NCBI GenBank assembly: GCA_002437245.1
Contig: DJOQ01000014.1
Span: 1 to 21,664, forward strand
Source of the DNA: Ruminococcaceae bacterium UBA6434
GTDB taxonomy: Bacteria; Bacillota; Clostridia; Oscillospirales; Acutalibacteraceae
DNA: 21,664 bases
Direction: 5' to 3'
Positions 4,847 through 14,000 of the stretch are shown piece after piece. Positions within the stretch are counted from its first letter, which is position 1, and each line of letters starts with the position of its first letter. The notes under the pieces are model-generated. The model made no database searches and had not been told where the DNA came from. It saw only the letters and a program-made list of their open reading frames with translations. Made by a program: the position numbers and the translations under genes.

Positions 4847-6292
4847 TTAATCGTTGTCTTTATCGCTATCGCTATCGCTGTCGCTGTCGGCGTTTTCGGG
4901 TTCGCCTATAAGCTCCGGAGACTTGTCCGCAGTAAAGAATTCGTAGCTGTCGCTGTGGTGGAATGCCTCTGTGCTGTCGTCGGCTTTAAAGAATACCGTG
5001 AGCGTCTGGAAGATAAGCTTGATGTCCTGCCATATGCTGTATTTCTCGATATACATAAGGTCGAGAACGAGCTTGTCTTTAGGCGACGTATTGTATTTGC
5101 CGGCGATTTGTGCAAGACCCGTAAGACCTGCCTTGACGCGCAGACGGTAGCTGAATTCAGGCAGCGCCTGAGTGTATTCGTCTACGTTCTCTATCATTTC
5201 GGGACGCGGACCGACAACGCTCATTTCGCCCTTGAAAATGTTGATTATCTGCGGCAGCTCGTCTATGCGGAATTTGCGCAGGATTTTGCCGACCTTTGTA
5301 ATTCTGTCGTCGTCCTCGGTTACGGACTTGTTTATTGAGTTCTTTTCTTTCATCGTGCGGAATTTGTAGACCTTGAAAATCTTTCCGCCTTTTGTGGCAC
5401 GCTTCTGCTTGAAAAATACCGAGCCGCCGTCCTCAGCCTTTATGGCTATAGCACAGGCGAGCATTATGGGACTTGTAACAATTAACCCCACGGTAGATAC
5501 AAAAAGGTCCATGGCGCGTTTTATTATGCGCTGTTCAACCGTAAGCCCCTTAACCGTAGAAGCTATCATCGGCTTGTCGTCAAGCATGGCGTTTCTGCCG
5601 CGAAGCGAAACGACGTCGCACATTTCAAAGTTGTAGTAAATGTTTTTGTTGTTGGCGTAGCAGTATTCAACAATCGTCGTGCGCGAGGCGGCGGGTACGT
5701 CATATACAAAGACCGTATCGCAGCGGTTTATAATGTCAAACAGTTCCGGATTTGTGAAAAGTATGGCGTCCGTTATTAAATACTGCTTTTTATACTTCTT
5801 GATTTTCGGGACAATGTTGTTTAATGAATACTTTGAAGTCGTTATAACACAACATTTTTCGGGTGAGTTTATCGAGAAGTATACGAAATTTCCGAAGTAC
5901 GCGAAAAATATGATAACGAGTATCTGAATGAACATAACGAGCAGTAAAAGCAGGGGATGTTCATATTGAAATTTTTGGTTGTTTGCCGCGTTTGTGTTCA
6001 TTATGCAAAGCTGCAAATGAGTTACAATATCGGTAAATACGGTGGAAAGCGTCATAGAGTATATTATCGGCTTGCTCTTTGTTATCCCCACGGAATATCC
6101 GCCGTATATAGACATAAGCGCCGAGCCGAGAACGACAAACGTAAGCATTGTTACCGCGGCGGTTCTTGACAGACGCAGCAGCCATTCGTTTTCAATGCCG
6201 AAAATAACAAAAAACGTAGCGAACAAAATAAAGAACAGCAGTACCTTTAAGAGAAGCATAACCGTTCTTTGGGTTTTCTGTAAAAACTTCAT
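4847..6292 (-). CDS. Polyprenyl-phosphate sugar-1-phosphate transferase (exopolysaccharide priming enzyme)
   Basis: 481 aa. It probably transfers a sugar-1-phosphate to undecaprenyl phosphate at the membrane, the first step of capsule or exopolysaccharide repeat-unit assembly. Hydrophobic segments near residues 12-32, 43-63, 79-97 and 112-138 form the N-terminal membrane part, followed by a CoA-binding-like region. The bacterial sugar transferase domain (about 257-440) shows the KRAMDLFVSTVGL membrane entry, FKVYKFRTM, DELPQIINIFKGEMSVVGPRPE (343-365) and KAGLTGLAQIAGKY. The acidic tail ends in alternating Ser-Asp. RBS AGGGAG is 8 bases before the ATG and a strong promoter lies upstream. No other polysaccharide genes are adjacent, so the sugar cannot be named. 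Confidence 0.9.
   Translation of the reverse strand: MKFLQKTQRTVMLLLKVLLFFILFATFFVIFGIENEWLLRLSRTAAVTMLTFVVLGSALMSIYGGYSVGITKSKPIIYSMTLSTVFTDIVTHLQLCIMNTNAANNQKFQYEHPLLLLLVMFIQILVIIFFAYFGNFVYFSINSPEKCCVITTSKYSLNNIVPKIKKYKKQYLITDAILFTNPELFDIINRCDTVFVYDVPAASRTTIVEYCYANNKNIYYNFEMCDVVSLRGRNAMLDDKPMIASTVKGLTVEQRIIKRAMDLFVSTVGLIVTSPIMLACAIAIKAEDGGSVFFKQKRATKGGKIFKVYKFRTMKEKNSINKSVTEDDDRITKVGKILRKFRIDELPQIINIFKGEMSVVGPRPEMIENVDEYTQALPEFSYRLRVKAGLTGLAQIAGKYNTSPKDKLVLDLMYIEKYSIWQDIKLIFQTLTVFFKADDSTEAFHHSDSYEFFTADKSPELIGEPENADSDSDSDSDKDND
4861..4889. repeat. Hexanucleotide microsatellite encoding the Ser-Asp tail
   Basis: Near-tandem ATCGCT/GTCGCT units at the 3' end of the sugar transferase gene encode a DSDSDSDSD run. 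Such repeats change length by slippage; in-frame changes would only alter the acidic tail. Confidence 0.7.
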
Positions 6293-6343
6293 TATATTTA
6301 CTCCCTGTCGGAAACGTATTTTTATACACGGATATATGCGGTT

Positions 6344-6372
6344 ATTTTACGCTTTTTATCCCTTTTTGTCAA
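6344..6372 (-). promoter_or_regulatory. Promoter of the sugar transferase gene
   Basis: On the minus strand, TTGACA (6367-6372), a 17-base spacer and TAAAAT (6344-6349), about 50 bases before the ATG. Confidence 0.8.
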
Positions 6373-6439
6373 CTTTCAACGCACTTTTTCCGGCTATGCC
6401 CGTTTAAACTTCACTCTTTATTTTGCCGCGGCGTTGATA

Positions 6440-6445
6440 TATAAT
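6440..6445 (+). promoter_or_regulatory. Possible -10 box for the esterase gene
   Basis: TATAAT at 6440-6445, with only a poor -35 candidate (TTTATT at 6417-6422), lies 60 bases before the esterase ATG. The divergent arrangement with the sugar transferase promoter supports a promoter here. Confidence 0.35.
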
Positions 6446-6505
6446 ACAATTAACTCGGTGAGCTTAACGCGGATACGTTAAATATAACGATTTGGAGAAA
6501 AGAAA

Positions 6506-7288
6506 ATGGTTGAAAAAACAGAGTATAAGATTTACACGGAACGCGAGTGCAAAGAGGAGCCGTACCGCAAAAAAGTACAGCTTTTCGGATATGTTGTCGG
6601 AAAAAATGCGCCGGTGGTGCTCATTTGCCCCGGCGGCGCGTATAAATTCATCTCGGATTTTAACGAGGGAGAACCGTTTGCGCGCGAATTTAACAAAAAG
6701 GGAATAAACGCCTTTGTGCTTTTTTACAGCGTAGGCTTTAATGCGAGGTATCCGCGCCCCGTTAAAGACGTGGCAAGAAGCATACAGTTCATAAAGGCAA
6801 ACGCCGAAAAGCTTTGCGTTGACGGAAACAATATTTCTCTTATGGGCAGTTCGGCAGGCGGCCACCTTTGCGCGTTCTTTTCTTCGCAATACGAAAGGTA
6901 CGAATCGGATTATTGCGGCAAAGAGTATTCTTTAAGACCCAAAACGCTTATGCTCTGCTATCCGCTAATAACCATGGGCGAAAAGACCCACAAGGTTTCG
7001 CGCAGAAATTTTCTCGGAATATTACCGGGCAAGACCGAGATAAATGCGTCAAGCGTCGAAAAGCTTGTAAAGGGAAATTTTCCGCCGACCTTCGTCTGGG
7101 CGTGCGAGGATGACGGTACGGTTGATTACCGTAACAGCGAAATGCTCTGCGACGCACTTCGCAAAAACGACGTACCGTATGAATTTAAACTCTTTAAAAC
7201 CGGCGGACACGGTATAGGCCTTGCAAAGGGTAAAGAACCGGAAGGCTGGTTTGAAAGCTGCTGTGAATTCTACAAAAAGCATATATAA
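6506..7288 (+). CDS. Alpha/beta hydrolase, carbohydrate esterase/lipase type
   Basis: A 260-aa cytoplasmic protein (no signal peptide) with the alpha/beta hydrolase fold of the BD-FAE/acetyl-xylan-esterase-like group, probably removing acyl groups from sugars or small esters. Oxyanion-hole motif CPGGAY at 41-46; nucleophile Ser116 in GSSAGG; probable acid Asp203 in ACEDDGTV; catalytic His235 in GGHG. Length and motif order fit the family. GGAG lies 8 bases before the ATG. The next gene, a glutaminase A-like protein, follows after about 85 bases with its own -10 box, so co-transcription is possible but not required. The exact substrate cannot be read from the sequence. Confidence 0.85.
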   Translation: MVEKTEYKIYTERECKEEPYRKKVQLFGYVVGKNAPVVLICPGGAYKFISDFNEGEPFAREFNKKGINAFVLFYSVGFNARYPRPVKDVARSIQFIKANAEKLCVDGNNISLMGSSAGGHLCAFFSSQYERYESDYCGKEYSLRPKTLMLCYPLITMGEKTHKVSRRNFLGILPGKTEINASSVEKLVKGNFPPTFVWACEDDGTVDYRNSEMLCDALRKNDVPYEFKLFKTGGHGIGLAKGKEPEGWFESCCEFYKKHI

Positions 7289-7345
7289 TGTATACTTTTT
7301 ACTAAATTGTATATTTAAAGTGTGAAATATATGTGGTAAAATAAC

Positions 7346-7351
7346 TATAAT
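7346..7351 (+). promoter_or_regulatory. Possible -10 box for the glutaminase A-like gene
   Basis: TATAAT at 7346-7351, 24 bases before the chosen ATG; the -35 region is poor (TGAAAT at 7323-7328). No terminator separates it from the esterase. Confidence 0.35.
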
Positions 7352-7374
7352 AGAACTTGAAAGGGGTTGGACTT

Positions 7375-9336
7375 ATGAAACATTTACCTGCATATCCGCT
7401 TGTGACGGTTGACCCGTATATAAGCGTTTGGAGTATGAAACAAAAAAAGCTGTATAAGGATAACACAAGAATGTGGGCAGGTTATCAGAAGTGCCTGCAC
7501 GGTCTTATGATGATTGATGATAAACCGTATCGTTTTATGGGCGAAAACGGCATACATCATATGCACCAAAAGGTACTCAAGGTCACTCCGCTCTGTACTA
7601 CATATGTATTTGAAAAACACGACGTTCAGCTCAAGGTTGATTTTTGGACTCCGGCTTTTCCCGATGACGTTTTGCTTATGTCTTTGCCGTGTGCTTTTAT
7701 AGATTATGAAGTAACAATACTCGATAAAAGACCTCACTCCGTTTCTGTTTCGCTTTTTGTGGGCGAGAACTTCTGTTACGACAGCGAAAAGGGCAAGGAG
7801 GTTATAGGCGACGCGGTCAAAACCGAAAGCTCATACTACGCATATATGAGGCGGAAGGAGCAGGAGCCGCTTGCGTATTCGGGCGATTTCAACGCCATAA
7901 ACTGGGGAACGGTTTATGTTACGGGCGGCTTTGTCTCGTTCGACAAGCCTACAATAAAACGAAATAAGCGCGACGGATTTGTAAACTACATTCACAGCGA
8001 GCATAAAGCATATGAACCCGTAAGCGAAAAATTCTGCGCGCATGACACCCTGTTTTTTGACGACGGATTCAGCATAGAATATATGGGCAAAAAGCTACGC
8101 GGACTTTGGACCGAGAAATTCCCCGACGCAGTTTCGGCGCTTAAATACTGCGACGAAAAACACGACGAATTGAGAAAACAGGTTTCTTTGCGAAATACGC
8201 GGATTTTGCGCGACGGTCAGCGTTTCGGCGATGATTACTGTATGCTTTTGTCAGCGGCGTACAGAGAGGTCATAGCGTCTCACAAGCTTGTGAAAACAGA
8301 TGACGGAAAGCTTTTGTATATTTCCAAAAACTGCACTGCCGGCGGATATGCCGCCGAGACCGATGTGACATATGCGTCGTCTCCGCTTTTCCTTCTTTAT
8401 AATCCGAAGCTTGTATTTGCCGAACTTAACGGTATATGTGATTTTGCGTGTTCCTCCGCGTGGAGGTTCGATTTTGTGCCGCACGATATAGGCACATATC
8501 CCATAGCTTGCGGGCAGACATACGGTCTTAAAGCCGAATTTGACGGCGACAGGGCAAAGATATATTCGGCCTCGGACGATATATATGACGAGGAGGAACA
8601 GATGCCCGTTGAAACAAGCGGCGATGTGCTTATACTCGCTTATGCCGCAACGGTTCTTTCCGGCGACAGGAGCTTTATTACCGAAAATAAAGACCTGCTT
8701 TTAAAGTGGGGAGATTATCTTGCCGAAACAGGCAATGACATAGCTAACCAAAAGAATGCCGACGACTACGCAAAGGCGATATCGGGCAGCGTCAATCTTG
8801 CCGTTAAATCCTGCATAGCGCTGCGCTGCTGCGGTGAAATATGCAAAATGCTCGACTTGGACGGAGAAAAATATCTTAAAGCCGCATCCGATAACGCGGC
8901 GGATATTCTCGAAAGAGACGAGGGCAGAGAGTGCCTTTCGTTTACGCTCTTAAAGAAAGAAAGCTGGAGCCTTAAATATAATCTCGTGTGGAATTATATA
9001 TTCGGATTTGACCTGTTCCCGCTCAAAACGGCAAAAAACGAAATCAATCGTTATATCAAGGTCGAAAATGAGTACGGTCTGCCGCTCGGACCGCGCAGAG
9101 ACTATGCGCGCACCGACTGGACAATGTGGGCGTGCGCTCTTGACGACACCGGATTTATGACCCAAAAGCTGTCGGTAGATATAATGCGTATGCTTGACCA
9201 CACCGAAGACAAGTATCCGTTTACGGATTGGTATGATACCAAGAGTGCAAAATCAAAGGGCAGATATCACCGTCCCGTTCAGGGAGGACTGTGGATGCCT
9301 GTGCTCGCGAAAAAGTGGAATGAAATTTTGCCGTGA
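7375..9336 (+). CDS. Glutaminase A-like protein (DUF4965/DUF5127 family)
   Basis: 653 aa. The start PAYPLVTVDPYISVWSM and the C-terminal FTDWYDT...HRPVQGGLWMPVL block are hallmarks of the GtaA-like family, whose N-terminal beta domains precede an (alpha/alpha)6 toroid resembling six-hairpin glycosidases. The toroid region runs from about residue 400 (ILAYAATVLSGD) through WSLKYNLVWNYIFGFDLFP to RRDYARTDWTMWACAL. Start ATG 7375 has GAAAGGGG 8 bases upstream; the frame start six codons earlier lies in that RBS. Fungal members are secreted glutaminases, but this protein has no signal peptide and the activity of bacterial members is poorly known; a glycosidase role is equally plausible given the neighbouring esterase. 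Confidence 0.85.
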   Translation: MKHLPAYPLVTVDPYISVWSMKQKKLYKDNTRMWAGYQKCLHGLMMIDDKPYRFMGENGIHHMHQKVLKVTPLCTTYVFEKHDVQLKVDFWTPAFPDDVLLMSLPCAFIDYEVTILDKRPHSVSVSLFVGENFCYDSEKGKEVIGDAVKTESSYYAYMRRKEQEPLAYSGDFNAINWGTVYVTGGFVSFDKPTIKRNKRDGFVNYIHSEHKAYEPVSEKFCAHDTLFFDDGFSIEYMGKKLRGLWTEKFPDAVSALKYCDEKHDELRKQVSLRNTRILRDGQRFGDDYCMLLSAAYREVIASHKLVKTDDGKLLYISKNCTAGGYAAETDVTYASSPLFLLYNPKLVFAELNGICDFACSSAWRFDFVPHDIGTYPIACGQTYGLKAEFDGDRAKIYSASDDIYDEEEQMPVETSGDVLILAYAATVLSGDRSFITENKDLLLKWGDYLAETGNDIANQKNADDYAKAISGSVNLAVKSCIALRCCGEICKMLDLDGEKYLKAASDNAADILERDEGRECLSFTLLKKESWSLKYNLVWNYIFGFDLFPLKTAKNEINRYIKVENEYGLPLGPRRDYARTDWTMWACALDDTGFMTQKLSVDIMRMLDHTEDKYPFTDWYDTKSAKSKGRYHRPVQGGLWMPVLAKKWNEILP

Positions 9337-9400
9337 GATAAAGCCCGTGCGTCGCCGATGCCGATATATACGATATATAATAAGTAATAACAAATAAACA

Positions 9401-9447
9401 GCTGCCCTCGAAAATGTTTCCGAGAGCGGCTTTCTCTGTCTTATTTT
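9401..9447. terminator. Imperfect terminator after the glutaminase A-like gene
   Basis: GCTGCCCTCG (9401-9410) pairs with CGAGAGCGGC (9421-9430) with a wobble and a mismatch, followed by a T-rich run. It lies between convergent genes and may serve both. Confidence 0.55.
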
Positions 9448-9452
9448 GGCTT

Positions 9453-9731
9453 TTAGGCTTCATATGTACTTTCGTATTTTTCGTAAAGCCATTTTATACA
9501 GTCGGTAAGGCCGTCGGGCGTCAGGAGAAAATCCTCCCTTTTATCCGATATGTTGCCTTTTTCATAGCAAAGGTCCTCGTGCCATACCTCGCCGACTATG
9601 TTTTCGTCGGTGTGCGAAATTCTGTATCTGAATTTGTTTCCGCTGCTGCCGTAGTAATCGTTTCCGCTTGTGAAAAAGTTTATTGCGGGTACGTCAAAAA
9701 TTTCATCGGCTTTGCCCAAATCCCTTTTCAT
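9453..9731 (-). CDS. Conserved-looking 92-aa protein of unknown function
   Basis: Begins MKRDLGKADEIFDVPAINFF and contains GNDYYGSSGNKFRYRI and a C-terminal DGLTDCIKWLYEKY helix. It is soluble and acidic, with no signal or membrane segment. From memory, similar short proteins recur in clostridial genomes without a known role. The call rests on a good RBS (AGAGAGG, 8 bases before the ATG), a promoter candidate upstream, and convergence on a terminator. It diverges from the heat-shock gene hsp20, and the CIRCE site lies between their promoters. Confidence 0.7.
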   Translation of the reverse strand: MKRDLGKADEIFDVPAINFFTSGNDYYGSSGNKFRYRISHTDENIVGEVWHEDLCYEKGNISDKREDFLLTPDGLTDCIKWLYEKYESTYEA

Positions 9732-9769
9732 ATAATATACCTCTCTTTTGGTGTGTTGTTACTGTTCTG

Positions 9770-9798
9770 ATTATAATATTAACGGCGAAATTAAGCAA
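9770..9798 (-). promoter_or_regulatory. Promoter candidate of the 92-aa gene
   Basis: On the minus strand, TTGCTT (9793-9798), 17 bases, TATAAT (9770-9775). It lies 14 bases from the CIRCE element, so HrcA might influence both directions. Confidence 0.55.
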
Positions 9799-9811
9799 GG
9801 AAATTATTAAA

Positions 9812-9838
9812 TTAGCACTCTTAATCGTAGAGTGCTAA
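9812..9838. promoter_or_regulatory. CIRCE element (HrcA operator)
   Basis: TTAGCACTC, nine bases, GAGTGCTAA: a perfect match to the consensus. HrcA bound here represses heat-shock genes under normal conditions. It lies about 200 bases upstream of hsp20 and next to a possible promoter (TTTACA at 9842-9847 with TATAAC at 9863-9868, spacer only 15). Confidence 0.95.
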
Positions 9839-9840
9839 GA

Positions 9841-9907
9841 GTTTACAATTTGTTCATATTTGTATAACAAACGGATAACATTGTGGGGTATAATGATAAT
9901 TGTAAAC
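9841..9907 (+). promoter_or_regulatory. hsp20 promoter region with distant inverted repeat
   Basis: GTTTACAATT (9841-9850) and its exact reverse complement AATTGTAAAC (9898-9907) flank a region with TATAAT at 9889-9894. No good -35 fits that -10, so which start of transcription is used is unclear. The arms could form an RNA stem or a pair of operator halves. Confidence 0.5.
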
Positions 9908-10036
9908 AGAAAGAGAGAGCGAGAGGCCCAAGAGGCCGACGGAATCTCTTTTGAGTTTGCGGCTCGCAAGTCACCTGACCGAGCGAGCAAAAAATAAATC
10001 GGGCAGCAAAATTCAACTTATATCGGAGGAATTTAT
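9908..10036 (+). other. Long untranslated leader of hsp20
   Basis: About 130 bases without a gene. Purine-rich at first, then with local stems such as GGCC repeats and GCTCGC (9962-9967) pairing with GCGAGC (9982-9987). The RBS GGAGGA lies 6-8 bases before the ATG. A thermosensor is conceivable for a heat-shock gene, but I cannot see a fourU or ROSE motif. Confidence 0.4.
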
Positions 10037-10480
10037 ATGTTTGATTTAAGACCTTATAACCGTAAAAATAATGTTACATCCTATAACCCGTTCCGCGAAA
10101 TGAATCAGTTCTTTGACGACCCGTTCAGATTCTTTGACGGCAAGGCACTTGCCGAATTCAATACCGACATCATAGAGAGCGGCAACAATTACATCCTTGA
10201 AGCGGATCTTCCCGGTTTTGAAAAGGGCGACATTAAGCTTGATATTAAGGACGATATCCTCACCATCAAGGCAGAACGTCATACCGAAACCGAAAAGAAG
10301 GATAAAGACAGCAAGAGTATCTGCTGCGAGCGTTCCTACGGCTCATATTCAAGACAGTTTGATGTTTCCGGTATCGATACCGATAAGATTTCGGCTAAAT
10401 ACGAAAACGGTGTCCTGAAGCTCACAATGCCCAAGAAGGAAGCTCCGAAAGAGACTTCAAAACATCTTGAGATTGAATAA
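10037..10480 (+). CDS. hsp20: Small heat-shock protein, Hsp20 family
   Basis: A 147-aa ATP-independent chaperone that holds unfolding proteins in large oligomers. The N-terminal arm has the NPFREMNQFFDDPFRFFDG type seen in Hsp18/Hsp20. The alpha-crystallin domain runs from about residue 45 (DIIESGNNYILEADLPGFEKGDI) to 130 and includes the conserved Y-ENGVLKLTMPK strand, and the tail ends in HLEIE. The length is typical. Transcription is under a perfect CIRCE element, so HrcA control is nearly certain, and a T-tailed terminator follows directly. In B. subtilis the CIRCE genes are dnaK and groE; an sHsp under HrcA occurs in some clostridia and other bacteria. Confidence 0.95.
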   Translation: MFDLRPYNRKNNVTSYNPFREMNQFFDDPFRFFDGKALAEFNTDIIESGNNYILEADLPGFEKGDIKLDIKDDILTIKAERHTETEKKDKDSKSICCERSYGSYSRQFDVSGIDTDKISAKYENGVLKLTMPKKEAPKETSKHLEIE

Positions 10481-10494
10481 TCAAAAGACAGCGC

Positions 10495-10529
10495 GACCCG
10501 GAGAGCAATAGTTCCCCGGGTCTTTTTTT
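10495..10529 (+). terminator. hsp20 terminator
   Basis: GACCCGG (10495-10501) pairs with CCGGGTC (10516-10522) and seven T residues follow. Confidence 0.9.
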
Positions 10530-10541
10530 GTCTCTTAATGC

Positions 10542-10973
10542 TTATAACGGGCAATCCATGTCCATATGCGAAATGTGTATATCAAGATATTCTTTCCCAT
10601 ATGCCCTAAATCCGTATTTTTCGTAAAACGGAACGGCGTATACCTGCGCGCTGACATATATTTTTTTAGCGCCGAGCGCTTTTGACCTCTTTTTCAGCTC
10701 TTTTATAAGCTCCGCGCCGAGGTGGTGACCGCGGTATTCCTTTAATACCGCAAGTCTGCCGAGCTTTGCCGTCTCGTTGTCATCCTTCATAAATATGCGT
10801 GCCGTTGCGGCAGGTGTGCCGTCAACCGTTAAAAGCAAATGATCGCACGTTTTGTCATGGTCGTCAAATTCGGCGGAAAGAGGGTATTTCTGCTCCTCCA
10901 CAAAAACTTTTTTTCTGATTGCATCGCCGTCTGGGCAGGGTATGCCGCCTAAAAACCAAGTGCTCTTTATCAT
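10542..10973 (-). CDS. GNAT-family N-acetyltransferase (ElaA-like)
   Basis: A 143-aa acyl-CoA-dependent acetyltransferase. N-terminal IRKKVFVEEQKYP and EFDDHDKTCDHLL match the ElaA/YjcF-type subgroup; the acetyl-CoA loop is in LAVLKEYRGHHLGAELI (about 73-90, R-G-H-H-L-G); the C-terminal AVPFYEKYGFRAYG is the usual beta6-alpha4 end. AAAGGAA lies 10 bases before the ATG. It starts 50 bases after the beta-galactosidase gene on the same strand with no terminator between, so the two are probably co-transcribed. The acceptor cannot be predicted. Confidence 0.85.
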   Translation of the reverse strand: MIKSTWFLGGIPCPDGDAIRKKVFVEEQKYPLSAEFDDHDKTCDHLLLTVDGTPAATARIFMKDDNETAKLGRLAVLKEYRGHHLGAELIKELKKRSKALGAKKIYVSAQVYAVPFYEKYGFRAYGKEYLDIHISHMDMDCPL

Positions 10974-11023
10974 ATTGTTAAAGTTCCTTTCGGACCGAAA
11001 ATTTTACGGCTTCGTTTTGCGGC

Positions 11024-14000
11024 TTATTTTGTTATCGGCTTCATCGCGAAGCGGAATTCAATTGAGTCGTCAAATACAAATCTGTATTTCATAAGCGTGT
11101 CCTGACCGCAGCTTGCCGTGCCGGTTCCGCGAACAAAACCGTCAATTGAAACAAACGTGGTGTCCTCGTGTATTACGTCCTCGCGGTGGCGTGCGGCACA
11201 GAGAATTTTTTGAGTGTAATCATGTGCCGAGAAACTGAATTTCGGAGTACCGAGGAATGCTAAGCCTTTTCCGTTACCGTCCGTAAATTCCGCAAATCTT
11301 ACGGCTCCGTGGTTGCCGTTATCCTGAGGTTTAATATAGTCAACGTGCATTTCCTTAACGGTTGTCTCATATAAGCCTATCGGTGACTGACCGTTTAAAT
11401 CACAGAGATTTTCATACGGACCTCTGCCGAGATATTTTACATTTGAAAACTCTTTGGGAAGCTCTGCAGTGAGACCGAATCTCGGCAGGTCTTTCCAGCC
11501 GTATCTCTTCCTTGCGAGAGAGGAACGTACTTTAACCGTGCCGTCGGAAAATACGGTGTACTCTATAAAGCTCTTGTAGTAGAGCCTTTTGCCGTCGGTC
11601 ATATCATAATAAGCGGTTATCTTAACCTCTTTTTCATCGCTTACGGCTCTAATTCCTTTGTAAACCGCTTTGATTTTAGCGAGCTTTTCGCGATTCCACT
11701 TCGGTATGGGATTTACCTCTTCGTTGTCTAACGGAGCACGGTAAATGTTAGGCAAAAAGCCCGAAACGCCGCTTAAAGGAGTTTTGTTGATAAGCTCTGT
11801 GCCGTCTGCCTCATATGAGAGAATTTCGCCTGTGGAACGTGAAAATTCGATTTTTCCGTTCTCGAATTCCGCCGAGTAACCGGAGTCACTCTCGGTGAGA
11901 AGAACCTTTTTATCGCCTGTTTCGATTGCCGCAGGTGCGTCACAGAGTATATGCTGTTCTCTTGAAACTTCGTTTCCGTTTTTGTCTTCGTAAATCAAAT
12001 TGAGCGTTACAAGGCGGTCGTCGGGTATCCGACCGAGCGGCAACGTTACCTCCGCGGTAGCCGACGGAGCTATTCCCTTATCTATAACGCCGTCCTTTAC
12101 CCTTTTGCAGTCAAAGCAAAGCTCCCATTTTACGGTGAGAACATCTGTACTTAAAAATCTGTATGTGTTTGTAAGACGAAGGGTGTTGCCGCCGGATACT
12201 TCTGACCTTACGGGTCTGTATGCGTGCTTCATTTCGAGCGCGCCGGTGTGTAGAGTGCGGTCGGGAAATACAAGACCGTCCACGCAGAAGTTCTTGTCGT
12301 GCATTTCCTCGCCGTGGTCGCCGCCGTAGGTGTATTCGTACTTGTACTTTTTATCATCCTTACCGTGGTATACCGCGTGGTCGCACCATTCCCATATGCA
12401 GCCGCCCATAAGCTTGTCGCTTGAATAAAAGGCGTCCCAATATTCTTCGAGCGCACCCGGGCCTACGCCCATCGCATGACAGTATTCGCAGAGGAAAAAC
12501 GGCTTTTCAAAGTACTTTTTGCCTCTTGTACCTTTTGCGGTTTTAATAACGTTTTCTATGTCGGTATACATTTCCGATATGACGTCGTAACCGACTCTCT
12601 TTGTGCGGATAACGCCCTCATAGTGTACAGGTATTTCGGGGCATACCGATTTCAAAAATTCAAAGCATCTGTCCTGGCATTTATATCCGCCGGATTCGTT
12701 GCCGAGAGACCACATTGTAATTGACGGGTGGTTTCTGTCTCTGAAATACATACGGTTTACCCTGTCGATGTATCTCGGCGCCCATGAAAGGTCGTTACTT
12801 AAAAAGTTGGGCTTGTAAATATTGTATTTGCCGAGACTTCCGCAGCCGTGGGTTTCAATATCGGCTTCGTCTATTATGTAAAATCCCATAATGTCCGCAA
12901 GAGTAAGCAGCATCGGGTCGGGAGGATAGTGCGATGTTCTTATGGAGTTTACGTTAAGCTCCTTCATAAGAACGAGGTCCTTTTTTATATCTGCGGCGCT
13001 CATAACATAACCTGTTTTCGGATTGCTGTCGTGATGGTTTACGCCTTTAAATTTGATTTTCTCGCGATTGAATTTAAATACGTCTCCGAGAATTTCTATA
13101 TGCTTAAAGCCGGTATAATTCCTTACGGTGCACAGGGTGTTGTCACCGTCTTTAAGCGTTAAATAGAGCTCGTAAACATTCGGCGTTTCCGCGGTCCATT
13201 CCTTTACGTCAAGCGCCGAGAAAGAAAATTTAACGCATCCGTCGGCATCTTTTTCTTCGGCGCATATCTTCTTCCTGCCGTCAAAAAGCTCTGCCGAAAC
13301 TTTTTTTCCTGCGGTTTCGCCCTCGAGATATACATCTATATAGAGGTCATATTCTTTGCCGCCGTTTAAACGTGTTTTAACTTCGTAATCGTTTATGTAC
13401 GCTTTGTCGTATGTATAAAGCAGTACGTCGCGGAAAATGCCGGTCTCTCTGAACATATCCTGACATTCGAGATATGTTCCCGTGGACCAACGGTAAACAA
13501 CGCAGAGTAATTCGTTTTCGCCTGAAACCAGCATATTTGTTATATCAAATTCCGCACTGTTATGCGAACCCTCACCGTATCCGCAGAATTCGCCGTTGAC
13601 ATACAGCTCAAGGCACGCGCTGACGCCTAAAAACGAAATGATGTGAGTTTTGGTTTCATCGTCAACGGTTATCTTTTTTCTGTAAACGCCTACGGCAACC
13701 TCTTTCGGAAGCTCCGGCGGAAAAAGATGAAATTCATATCTGCAATTTAAATATACAGGTTCTCTGTAGCCGGTTCTCTGCCAAGTGGACGGGACCTGTA
13801 CTTTATCAAAACGAATACGCTCCGTATCCATTTCATACGGTAAAATACTCTGGGTTTCGTAGTATTTAAAATCCCATTCGCCGGAGAGGACCGTGACCAT
13901 ATCGCTGTTGTAGCGTTCGGTAAGACAATCGGTCTTTTTAAGACGCGAAAGCTCCTTGAAGGGAACGGTGTATGCTCTTCCCGGCAGTCTGTTTATGTTA

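Noticed and set aside
4775..5338. 187-aa plus-strand frame
   Set aside because: Lies antisense inside the sugar transferase gene and across its terminator; no RBS and unnatural composition.
12000..12329. 109-aa plus-strand frame
   Set aside because: Shadow of the beta-galactosidase coding strand, without RBS or recognisable features.
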